NCBI RefSeq assembly: GCF_002443255.2
Contig: NW_019211458.1
Location: forward strand, 21,065,643-21,129,642
Direction: 5' to 3'
Source of the DNA: Varroa destructor
Lineage: Eukaryota > Arthropoda > Arachnida > Mesostigmata > Varroidae
Length of the DNA: 64,000 bases
This document shows positions 49,552 to 62,500 of this stretch, in pieces (positions within the stretch are counted from its first letter, which is position 1; every line of letters begins with the position of its first letter). Position numbers and translations under genes: made by a program. The notes under the pieces were generated by a model that worked only from the letters and a program-made list of their open reading frames with translations, was not told the DNA's origin and did no database searches.

Positions 49552-50580
49552 CTGCTATTGTTGTTGTTATTGTTGCTACTGCTGCCGCTGCTGTTGTTGT
49601 TGTCGTCGTGACTGTCATAAGCCTCCCTCCCGTACCAATTGCATCTGCGGCAGTATGAAATCAGATCAGCTTATCTGATCTGATTTCATACTTATTTTTC
49701 GTGACGTTATGTAACCAATCATCATCACCATCATCATCGTCATCATTATCATGACTATCAGCGGTACGGGCGCCGGCTGCATCATCATCTGCAGCAGCAG
49801 CAGCAGCGCCGCGCAGGCGTTAGGCGATGCCTGCTCCGCGCTATTCGACGGACGGCCACGGACAAAGAAACGCGAGAACACGACGACGACGACGACGACG
49901 ACAAGTAACGTTGCATGTTCACATTGAGACGGTCCGTCGGCCAGCCAATGGTTGACCGCCGCGGACACGCTGCTGTGCTGCCGACGGTAATATGTAAATA
50001 ATTATACGAAGTATCATATTTGCTGCTATTTCGTCGTCGTTATTGTTTTCACTGTCTTTATGGACACTTGTGCGTATGCGTTTAGTTGGTTATTGTTGTC
50101 ACTGTTGCTGCCACTGTGGATCTTGTCTAACGGATCATATCTGCTATACGCTAATCATTATACTTGCCATTATCACAGATACCCATCATTATTGTTAGTC
50201 CGTCTCGATATACGACCCTAGCTGCCCACTAGACAAGTTCACACAATGGCAATTAGTAACTGTAAAACTCCGTGCAAAAATAAAAACACAGCGACGGATA
50301 ACATACCGACACGCTGGTGTCATTGTAACAACAGATTTTGTGGCCTGTTAGATGTACTCTTTGTATCATACATTACTGGGTCTACAACGATGTGTGAACG
50401 ATAACACAGACCCATGTATCACGCAACCGCAGAAATGGTCTCATCTACAATACAGGTGACGTTATTCAAGTCCGCAACGCTTCCCCCCTTCAACGAGTCG
50501 TAAAGACTTTGGACTGGCGCAGCGAAAAATGGAACCACAGTATAGTCTCCTCCGACGACGACAACAACAACAACAACAGA
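49552..50580. repeat. Cluster of trinucleotide repeats
   Basis: Interrupted TTG/CTG tract (49552-49611), CAT tract (49719-49753), CAG tract (about 49790-49807), GAC tract (49880-49902) and GAC/AAC tract (50553-50579). A 58-codon + frame from ATG 49751 runs through a Ser run, SALFDGRPRTKKREN and a Thr run to TGA near 49927. Mixed trinucleotide families in about 1 kb resemble exons or UTRs of arthropod regulatory genes, as in the hth 3' UTR here, but no gene is recognised. Confidence 0.6.
49652..49692. repeat. Perfect 18-bp inverted repeat with 5-nt loop
   Basis: AGTATGAAATCAGATCAG at 49652-49669, spacer CTTAT, then the exact complement at 49675-49692. Mixed base composition makes chance much less likely than for an AT-only palindrome. 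Confidence 0.92.
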
Positions 50581-53500
50581 CCTTTATGAGGGTTAACATT
50601 CGAAAAAGTTAACTAAACAAATGATAAGTTCTAGATAGTGCCAGTTTAAGCAGTGATACAACTTATTTCGCTTTGTTCTAGCAGTGTACCGAGCATTGTT
50701 TTCCGGGTTTTTTTTCTCTTTTCTGCTCCGTCTCTTATCTGACCCACCAGCTGTGAAAGCCCTATGCGTATGCATCGTGCAAGACACGATTTCAGCGAAG
50801 GATACTCGTATGTGTAGATCTTCATGTTGGCTTCAGCGCGGTACTTCTCTAGGATAGCAGTGATGATCAAAGATACTAAGCAGAAATGAAAATAAGTTTC
50901 ACTCAGAAGATCAACTCAGATGGCGTAGCTTGTGGCTCAGGACACTGCTTGAATAGCGCTCAAAGTATCTCAAGAATGTCTCAAATACATCTTTCGTAAT
51001 CATTCCTCCTACGTTTCTATTTCGAAGCACAAACTAACAATACACCCTTAAGCTTGCAATAATGTAAATGTCTTGAAACTGAATGAAACCACGATCTTTC
51101 TATAGCTATTACTGGGTACATACAGAAAATAATCCAGTCACCGTTGGTCTGATGGGCTAATGTAGTGTCCCATCTTGTTCGCCCACAATAATGTCTTCCA
51201 ACAAAGAACAGCCGGTACAATTTGCCTTGCGGTCCAATCGGGCTATAGTTATTTACTAGGACGCAAGCACCATATCGTCTTCCCCCGGAAGTTGCTTTCC
51301 CCATTATTTACCATTTGCGTATCTACTTAGGGGTTAGGTGACCCTCAGAAATCAATGAGGTGCTAGGATGAACAAAGAATCTCCTGTGTGATTATTGTTG
51401 CCTGTAGGAAGGCCGTAGTTGACAACACTAACTGAACAACAAGCCATCCAAATAGGGACGAGTAAACACTTCTGTAAATAGAAGAAACAGATCTTTCTGT
51501 TGTGAAAGGGTATCCCTCGACTTGCACCGAAAACGAGGTCGAATAATCAAAGAGTTCCTATTATAATCTCTGGTGCCAAACTCTGTCCGTCCAATCCAGT
51601 GTATCCGGAATGAGTCATAACCCTCAGAATGCACCGAATATGCATATGGACAAGATGCATTTCTATTTGACGTTCTGCTTTGTATTTGGGACTGAGGAAG
51701 GTATCCATTTAGTGAATCCTGCAGTAGCAGAAAACACTGGCAAAAGTCCCATACTATCATGGCAACCGCCTAAAAATAGGACTTGCTGTCCGATAAACAT
51801 AATTTTCACATTAATCTTCTTAAAAAAGTTCTGTTTCCACTCGGTCAGCGCTATGATTGTCTATACAGAATTGGTATACTAAGGAAGTGGTTCACCTAAT
51901 TAACCCAAATTATGAATAAGAGAAATAATCTCTTGCTTTATCTGAGCTTGGGGTCATTCTGAAGTCAGCGAGTCTCAGAGGATCGAACGCACAGCCGTTA
52001 TGCGCGGTTGCCGCGCATGTATGTACATCAATTCTCACACTATAATTGACAATGAATCTTATAGAAGCGGCACTGTAACGCTGACATTGACCTCCTCTAC
52101 ATGATTGACAATGCTTTCTGTAGACTGCCTAATAACAGGTCGAGGTCTTCTGTGGATTGTACTAATTATATTAATTAACTGCAAGCTCTTCATAAACGTT
52201 ATATTCAGAGCAAAGCGTACTGCTTCATCGTACCTCGCTGAGGTTCCTAGTTATATGGTGATTAATAAAATAAGGGAACATTGTTAAATCAACTATCAAG
52301 GCAATGATGTAAATGGTTGCGCTGTGGACGATATTTACACAAGTTAATCCATAACACGGTCTATGGGCAATTTTTCGGTAGGTATACTTGGTAATCGCAA
52401 GGTGGCAATACATAAATGCCCCCTACGTTCGTACTATTCAGATTGTGATAATGTTATTAGCACTGTTTTCCCTCAACAAAAGAAACGCATAAATATGGTC
52501 ATAAAGTCAATTTCGATTTGAAATGCGAACAAAGCCTGCCACAAAATAACGGAGGCATATATATGGAGTATTTTCACTGGATTGTTCCTCAGACAGCTGC
52601 CGACTAATGTGTTGTAATAAGTTTTTAGTCAATGGAGACTGCTATATGTATCAGAGTCTCGTAATAGCAATACTACAAATGAATAGGTGGATGGGGCAAA
52701 TAGTCGGCGGGTTGAATCGGAAAATGTCAAGAGTGTCATTTATGGTACGAACATAGAACAAAAGTATTAAGGCAGACACAACGTTACTAAAATCGTATTG
52801 TCAACATATTCGGCCGAGCTTCGTAAGACGTATTTGCCGTTGGCCGCATATATACCGCTTACTGAATAGAAATTCGGTGCTATTTCAAGCGTTATGGACG
52901 GCGAAAATTATTAGCGGTAGAAAGATGCAAAACTGACTCATAATTTTCGGTGCTACGCAGCCCCGAAGTCAGCCAGCTGACTAGAAACTCCGTGGCCACC
53001 AAATAAGAGTCACCAGCCAAATCTAGATCGTCTACTATTGAAACCATAACATCTAGAGGGGCTGAGTGATGCTGGACGCATAGCTCACCATATCGCGAAG
53101 TAAGCGATCCTTGTCTGGACATCGAAGGCTGTTCTGTTACGCATAGCACAATATCTGCCATCGGTGGAATTACCGCTGCCATGCTTTTGCCAATCGTCCC
53201 TGCTTGCTTCAGGATCCGGCCAAAAACAACCGATAAGTTTACCACTATAATTACTAGCTAGCGATTTACCCTGAGGCATGACACCTGTGCGCAGCTAAAG
53301 TCAGCTTCACAAAAAACATGGATGTTTCATGCACCAATTAATCATTAATGTAACGTACACAAAAAAATACGGAGCTACTTTTGTTTCTTAATGCAAAACG
53401 TGAAAGACGTCTCAAGTGCTATACAGATCGATATTTTGAATAGAAGCGATTTTACCAACAGACAAAGTTATCCAATAAAAAAGAATTATTTATTGTAAAA

Positions 53501-56500
53501 ATTGAGTTTAGTGTTTGTTATTCATAAATAATAATATCGTCTTTGTAATGCTAAAGCGAGCCCACAGAGTATCTCGTTGATAAATGAGATTTGCGATGAA
53601 TTTTTCTGTAACTTTCTTTCGTTAACCACCATTTATCTAAGCTTGTTGTTTGGGAGAAACGGATCATATCCGTGTCAGCTTTCGTACATTGTAGAAGCCG
53701 TTGCACTATTAGAAGGTCCTATACACGTGAAAAATAACCGTTATGTAACTGTGAGCAGGTTTCCGCCTGTCGGCTTAGCAAAAATCGCAGATTTACCCTC
53801 TTGAGCCCTATGAAAAAAGCGAGCAAAAACTGAAACGGGGGTGAATCGCTTCAGTAAACAGCCCAGATATCATCGGCCAAATTACAATTAAACAGATTCA
53901 AGATAGATTTTACCGATTGTTGCTAAACATCATGTTAGTTAGATACGTACAGAAGGCTTTATTCAATCTCAAGTGTATAAGATAACGGGTAGCAAGTTTG
54001 GGCGTTCTAAGCTATACGTACACCTGGTTCGGGATATGCTGTGAAGCGCGAAAAGGCGATATTTTTTTACTTCAGAAGTATACAAATACTCGAATAGCCG
54101 CTCAGCTACCTTCGCCATAAACAAATGAGTGAAAAGCTTAGCACCATATAATAGATGGATCGTAAATATGGACGTTTTCCCTTCAGTCCCCCATTCAGCC
54201 CTTTCTTTAAACGTACACGTTAAGTTTCGACCAATCACTCGTCATCATTGCGTTTCCCTACGAAATGTGGCCGATGTTACCTGAAATCACCTGAAAACTG
54301 CTGTTTATGTTATGAAACAGCGTATCGGCTAACGTATGCAAGTGGCCGATTCTGTGTCTCTTACGGTGTGCGCCATTTTTTAGACAACGATCGGACAACG
54401 TTATCAACTTGTAAGAGTGCATAACTTCGAAAAAGGACATTTTTGCATTTATGTAAACGTTTCCAGAGTATCGAAATGCTGAAGCAAGGATACGATCCTG
54501 TTTTATAAGACACACCGTCGTAACTCTGGTTGTTACAACACAAAACACACTCTAGAATATCATACGAATCATATTGATCTAATAAATGCGACTGGTTTCA
54601 ATATGATTTCAACTTGTTCGCAAGAAATGTCTACAGTTTCCATGCTTGCACCTGCTATAACCCATGTGTCGTCCAAGCTTCAGCCCCAGGTGAAAACTTG
54701 TAAACTTTATATGATCAATGTACCAATGAAGGAAGATTTTCAGCTTGTCTAGGATAACAGACATGACTTGGAGGCTTTTTTTTTTGTAGAAAAAAACGCT
54801 TCATTTCACTTATGATAGCAATTTTCAGAATGACAGATGATAAGGTTAAACATTGTTATTATTGCTAGAGACGTTGCTGTTCGATAGATGCGAAGATACA
54901 GTATAAAACTACCTTAAAGCCAAACCTATCTACGAAAATCGATTTGATCAACATCAAATCGCACGTGGATACCCTTCGTTATTGGAACTTCAGAACATGA
55001 CTCATTCTGATCTGACAGCGTATATACCTCTGTAATTATTCTCCATGCAAATGTAAAGATATTAGTGTCTGTGTGTACGTACATGTATCAATTTTTTCGT
55101 ATAACTGATTGTATCACTACTGATGGACTAAATAGGCTCGTCGTGCTTTGAAGCGTCCAAGACATTGATTAGTAGTAGATTTGTTGTTTCAGAGAGTTTA
55201 GACGGGAACAGCCACACATGTGAACCGAGCAAACGTCTTGATGTCCGAGTAACGCGTTTCCACGGCTTCTTGTTGCGACGCTAACAAAGAAAAAAAAAAC
55301 ACAATCCATAGATGGCAGCGTATATTATGTTGCAACTAAGTCGATATCCATGTGACATGTGTACGACAAGTTGGGGCGGACAAATTACATCCAATTAGCT
55401 TTATTGAGCATCTTTGAATTGATGTAGAACTTTCTTGCAGATGAAATTGCATACGGGACAAAGTCATCGTAGCTTCAACACGTATCCATGTGTAAGTCTT
55501 GATCAACGATATCCATGCGGCTAAGAATACCCCTGGCACTTGTACAGGGTGCATAATTATTCAGTTAACATCTTCCAGTCACACGCGAAGTAGTTACCGG
55601 TGACATGGTCATCAGTCAGTGACATCTTTGAACCGCAATAGATATTGTTCTGATACAATGCGTCTCCGTTTACTAGCGCAAATGGACTAATTAACGCTAC
55701 AGAGAGTAACGTTTTAACAAAGAGTGACAAGTAGTCTTGTTTACGGGCCTCATATGTATATAAGGCCATTTAACTAAGGTACCAGGTAAACATACATTTC
55801 GATGTCTTCTAAAAAACATCCACCAATACGACCAACGTCCGCCGTTCCCGTACTTCTGTCATTCTAATGACACTTACCGCTTAGCAAGAACTGCATTACT
55901 TTGTCACGAGGTAACGGGTACCACCATTTTTACAACAGTGATGGCGTTCTGTCAAGATATGACAGTATATGCAGTTGAGGAATACTACAACATGTGTCAT
56001 GTGCGTGTAGCCAAAACATAGGCATGGCGATGTGTAACGAAGTTAGTTTGCTTCGGCTGCACGGAAAAAGGGTAAGGTGACCCTTTTTTGCATCTTGTCC
56101 TTTTCCAGCCGATACACCTTCCAAGCACCGTCTCTCCTCGAGGAATCGAAACAGCACAAAGTAAACGGTTTTTGTACTTGACAGTGTCATCTGACTTACT
56201 TAATTTACTATGCTGTTGGAACTACTTACTGATTGTCAGGCGACAGAAGTTGCCGCAGAAGAATCAGTAGCAGCGCTGCCGCATCTGTAAGAACTGTATC
56301 CAGCAGTTACGAAGATACTGCCTAAGCAGAATAAAAATTAGCAACAAAAATAACACGTGGGAGCACGGAGCAGCCGATAGGCTTAGCGTCACTTTTGTTC
56401 AGGCACTTACATTTACCAGGCCAATCGACTAAGCAAGGCCGTTGTATTCCCTGTGTATATAGACGCATCACAGCGTTCTGCTTCATCATCGGGATCATAT

Positions 56501-59500
56501 ATCTACTCCAATGAACACGATGGTGCTATAATTAGTTAACTGTGCCCAGCGACCGTTATTGCATGCGTATGTGTACAGTATGACCGCGTTCGAAACGCTT
56601 TACGCTAACAGCCTTTCGTGTATTTACTGTGTACCACTGGGTGAAGAACAGCGAACTGATGCAAAGATCTAGTTCAGCTTACCCGTCTCACTTCGAGGCT
56701 TGCCAAAAATAACAAACACCGCTAATGTGATAAAAGCGCTTGCTCACTGTTCTCCTATTATCAGTGTGAATCCTTCGTTAATCAATGATCTAAGCACAAC
56801 TTTGTTGAGGTTTGATCAGTTTTGGTACTGATATCTGTGAACGTAGGTATATAGTGGACCGGCTTAAGCGACCTCAGCTACTTGAAGCAGACGAAATCAT
56901 ACATGATTATAGCAGAAGACGAATGGTGTTTCCGCGGACGGCCTCGTAGAAATTAGGGGCAGTAGTAAAGCTGGAAGCAGTCAGCCGTCTGGAGCAGCTC
57001 AGATGCTACCGGACATCAAACTCGATGCGTTCAAATACTGTCAATGTGACTATTCAGTAGCAGAAACACTGCTAATCGATCCTGATACGATCTGACATTT
57101 TACCTGAGCCTGACGATCGCACTCACACCACCGTTACAAGTTAAAAATGTTCGAACTGTTGTGACTCAGATAATGCAGTCGGTCTCGAACAGTACGGGCA
57201 GTCGATAACTTAACGACGGCCGATTGGTTGCGCTGAACTAACTACTGCTCATTTCCACTGAGGAGGAACGTTGAAGGACTTTGGAGATACAGCAGTACGA
57301 CGTGAAAGTTGTTCCCTCATGCCGTTCTGCAGATTGTGAAACGTTTTTATCCAACGAAGCAGGTAAAAACTTTGAATGAAAGTAAGCTATTTATTTAGAG
57401 AATTACTAAACGTGAATGAAACGCGGTGGCGTCGATGGTGACCTGTTTTGGCCACAAACGACGCCTGACGGCGTAGCTTTATTCTTCTTTGTTGTTGTGA
57501 GTTGGTGTTGACTAACCGGCGGCAATGTATTAGGATTAAGGCAACCTTCGCATGATTTGGTCACTTACTACACTTCTATGGGACAGCTCACTGACAGATC
57601 GTGATACGTATGCGAATAAACAAGAGACACACAGTTACTTCTTTCGATTCAAGTCACTTCTATTTAGTCTTCTTATCGTTGTTGGCGATGTTGAAGAAGA
57701 TCACCTTGTGTAGTATCATAAATTATTAGATTGTGCATAGGCAAATTCGCATGACGAGAAAGATAGGCCTTGTAGTTTACTAAGGACAGCTGAGCCAATA
57801 TGTGATTAACAAAAACTGTTGGAGTCCGTCTGTGGTTATCAACATGATGCGTCTATATTCAGGCTATACTGCCTCAATTTATGTAAGCATAAGTTATTTA
57901 ACCTATTGCGTATAGGTGTCTTCATATTATAAGTTAACAACGCCGTGTTCTACTCTACCGTGACAGTATAAATCAAGTATGCTGCCACTTAATTCAACGT
58001 TGATTTCAACGATATTCATTATTAAACAGAATCAAGCATGAGTATAATATGGGCTTAACGAAGTCATAATATGTGTATATTTGATGGGCAGAGCACCGAA
58101 TTTTTGTAATTTAAAGGTTGATGGCCGGATCACACAAACATACGAGCCGCATCTTCGCGTCGAGGTTCACAAATAAACAGCAAGCACGATGGCCGCGTTA
58201 TAATTGTCGTTGTCAAAAATCAGACGCAGTTGTTGCACACAACAAAGGTCAAAATAGAACAATACATATATAGAACGTCATATTGTACGGTTACTTGCAG
58301 GTATCAACGTAGTTGCTATCGTAAGGCTTCTGGAGCCGCGCTTAATTATGGTCGTGATCGAAAAGCAGTGTCAAATGTTATATATAATACACGGTAGACA
58401 TTCTGCGTCGTCAGTCGTTTGGATGGAGTTGTTTAAAAAAGAACCTATAATCTACGGGCACGACAACTAGCGCCAAATCGTTTGTTTTTGACTTTTTATC
58501 CTGTTACACAATCGTCGTCGCGTATTACGTCCAATCTGGTCAACGTCAGCTTTGTCCATCCGCCCTTCCCATTGGAAAGAAGCGAAATTAGCCTGTACTG
58601 CCACGAACAGACAGGGGTGCCGCGGTCGCGCCTTAACTGCGTTGTCTTCGCCGTCGCAAACGGCGATCCTACTACCAGAAAGCTCACTAGTTTCGGGTAA
58701 CACTTGGAGCCTGGGTATAGGGCCACAACGGGGGCACACGAAAGCACTTTTTTTTTTTGGCATTATGTGTCGCTCACACCTGTGCGCACAGATTAATCGG
58801 GTGTTCAGCTGATCTGTTCTTGTTACTGTTTTCATGCGTTTGTAAAACACAGGCTGCAGGGACGGTGAAATAAGTGTGATCCGGAAAAATGACCACCAAA
58901 TCTGTCCGGATTCCACCAGATCTGACAGACGTACACACTGTATGTAACCATTATCGACAGACCATAATCAGGATTTAGATACAACTCAGACTTAGCAGTG
59001 CTGGTTTGAGAAAGGACCCCGCAACCCTCCATCCAGAAAATAATGCCGTCTGCGCAAAAAAAGCCGCCATCAACAAGACGAGCTCAAGTTCGATTTACTG
59101 ACAATTCACCGTTGTATACTTTTGCCTGGCAAAAGTCTGGCTTTACCTCGGCATCAGCGCAAGACAAATGGCCCGTGCTGTGATGACTATTGCAGTTTAT
59201 CTGGTCGTAAACATGTACCTGGAAAACTAGATAATTCTCAAAAGCTAGTATCAATCAACTCAGACATGTCGCGTGTTCATTATGCCTTCCTCGAGCTGAC
59301 TTTAATACCTGCAATAGTTTTCAGCGCAGATTTGATCCGTATAATGGTCGGGCGCATGATGGCGCAGGTGATCTGACACCGTTCTTAGCGTCGTCGTCAT
59401 TGTTACTACTATAATATTGCTTAGTTCATCCTGAATTTTATCATGTGCGTCACAGAATAGCACCCCATGGACGCCGGGCATTGCATTCGATACAGCAGTA

Positions 59501-62500
59501 GTCGAAAGAGCAGGGATTGCTTATATCACGCCTCGCTAACTACAGATGTAGTGCTACCTCAAAGCAAAGATAGCGTGCAGGCCAATGATAATGATACCGA
59601 CTAAAATGCTGAAAAATATTAATTAATAAGATATTTTATCAAAAATGTGTATTGGTATTTCTCTGGCACAAATTATTTGACCACGGGTCGAAGTAGCTCA
59701 AGGTATCAGTACATTTTCCTATTATAAAGCGTAGAGTGAAAATATATGCGTTGAAAAAGTTGTAACTTACTAGTATTCAACGACCGATGTCACGCATTAT
59801 AATTAAAAAACTTATGAGAAGTAGCAAAAATAAATTCGCTCACGTTATGTATCTGTTCGCGCGAAGTAAAATCAAAATGTTAACTGCAATGCTTGAGTGA
59901 GATATTTTGTAAGGTTTACAACTTAAAATAAATAATTTCAGACAAAAGGCCATTTGCATGGTGCTTCTTTTAATCATCATGGTTAGTATTACTTTTAAAA
60001 AATCTTAGTCTGATATTAGAACTAAACATTATACGATGTCTAAACGGACTATTCTGTTGTATGGTCACGTAACGCGATCAGCAGTACGCTCACGTGGTAT
60101 ACTGTCTTCGTTAATTTTCGTTCGTTTTCGAAACCCCCTAGAGAATCGCCTTCCTATGGTTAGGGACTACTGTGGTAACATACCAATTAAATATCATCGT
60201 ACAGTAATGCTTGCTTTTAGTCATAGAACACATGAATAAAATAAATAAAGAAATTTAATTTTGGCGTCCCAAGAGCTCTATTGATATATCACTCTAATTC
60301 CTCTTTAAAAATTTGAATTTCGCGCTAAAAAGAGGCGATAGGGTCACTGCGAGTGATGTGGACAAATTTTAGTCGATATCATAAAGGTGATACTGTTAAT
60401 AAGGTAGATGTGCACCAGCGATTTGTCTCGTTCTGTTTTGCAACGTTTTAGAACTAAAAGGATGATTACGATCATACTAAAAACCGTCCTATTACCTCTA
60501 ATCCTACTGAGTTTGTATTTAGCATTACTTTCAGCTGGTTACTTTCTCACCATATCATTATTACTATTATTATGAGGATCTATATTAAAATGATTCCTTT
60601 TGTTTCTTTTTAATATGTTTTGTTATTAATTATCTTGTCTAGAAAGCGATCCGTTGCCACTTTCTATTCGCTTATCGTCAACGTACTCAGAATACAACTG
60701 TCGGCCAACTCCCTATTCTGCAACATGCATATATTGCTCATTTGGATCTATAGGAGTAGATGTCGGTGCTTTAGGATAAGCACATTATACTATAAGCAAA
60801 CACTCAGCATCGCGGCCCGAGACATCGTCTCTTGTTCCTGCTGTATTTCGAATTTCTAGTTTATTTTTCTGCTTTCGATTAACTCGCTTACGTCTTTGTA
60901 TATCTTCCTGTACGACTAACGATGGGAAACCACCGACCAAAATGAAAACAACAGCAACAACGACTACCAAATGGTCGTCATCACCTTATGCCTCGTTTTG
61001 CTCATCGAATTCATGGCTATTACCTTGACAGGGATAGCATTGGCTGACCGGCCGGCGGATCAAACAGTCAGTCGTGCTAGGACTCAGCAGCCATTGCTCG
61101 TGGCTCCTGATTGGTCCGACCGGATTTAACGATGAGACCGTCGTAAAGAAGTACAGACTTTTTTGATGCAATGGGTCGCTTGTAAATTTATGTGGCGCCT
61201 TGTCGACTTTCATAGTGTCGCTAAAATCGACGTCTGTGACGTTGCTTGCCGACGTCACTGCAGCTGTTGGCGTTGCCGTTGTAATGTATTATTAATATAT
61301 ATGCAATGCGATTCGACGGATGGGCCGCGCCCCATTAGTTTTCGACAATTTCTTTATACATAAAATACATCGAGGGACTCGAGGAGACAAAGGACTATAG
61401 GGGAACTGCTAAACCTCTTATGGCGTTTATTAGCGTTATTTACTTGTGGAATGCTTGTATCAACAAACGGTGGGGTAACGGTCGGGTGATGACTAGATTG
61501 ATTTGGTTCGGTACTTTATTTATTTGATTCACAATTTTACCTGGCGCTCGGAAAACGATGTCAGGAGTATGGCATTTATATTTGTTTAATATATTTCATT
61601 TATTTATGATATTGAACCACCGAAACTGCAATGTCAAACATCATTCGAGCAGAAAGCATTTAATTTGATGTTTAACAAAATTTAGTATAATTATACATTG
61701 ATCTGGAGCGGATCTAGAGTGGATAGAACCAACGAATGGCGGACCCCCTTGTGTGAGTGAGCTGACGCATCAAACCGGCCGACAAAATATTTTTTACATC
61801 ACCTCTATTCCTCGCTACCGGCCTCGCTCTTGAACTAGATTCGGTAATGTTATCATCGTTCATATTTTATCTGTTGCGTTAAATTTTTTCGTATTAGCTA
61901 TCACTAGTAGATAGTAGTGTTGGGGGACGCGCGTTAGATCTCAGGGGTGGACACAATGCCGGTGCAGGAAGGCCGGTCCTTCTCCATTTCACTGAACGAT
62001 GACGCGAACGTAAAATTTGAAACAGTAAGCCGACAGTAGTGCCATAGCGGGATGAAAGTGTACTATTATATCATAACCGTCCAATGGCCATAGCAATAGT
62101 CTAGAGTTGAGATTTCGAGTCGTTTTCGATCTTCCTCTCTCGAACAATGCATGAAGTATCTGCTCGTTAACGCTGTCGTCATATTTGTAGCTGTTGTCGA
62201 CAAACGTACAATATTGTTTTTTTTTCTATTAACACGCTGCTTTTAGCGATTCTATTCACTATGTCAACTGATAGCTTCTAAGACAACTGATGTTTATTGA
62301 ATTTTATCGTCGATCATTTCGTTGTGTATACATGTTGTGTGAGCTGTGAAACTATCAGCGCAGAACATACCTTTGTAGAAGTTAAGCTGAGGGTCGGCAA
62401 TCTATTTCACTGGACCATCGTTTATCCGCCCATCCTTTCGGATAGATTTATAAGGATGCGTAGATTGATTTGACTATCCAGGGGTCAACGCTGACTTGAT

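Noticed and set aside
51961..52020. Possible tRNA-like segment with GATCGAAC and a strong 8-bp hairpin
   Set aside because: No acceptor stem, D arm or paired T stem could be drawn around it on either strand.
58450..58480. HDN-like codons recalling a mariner transposase motif
   Set aside because: The frame stops at once and no other transposase motif or terminal repeat was seen nearby.
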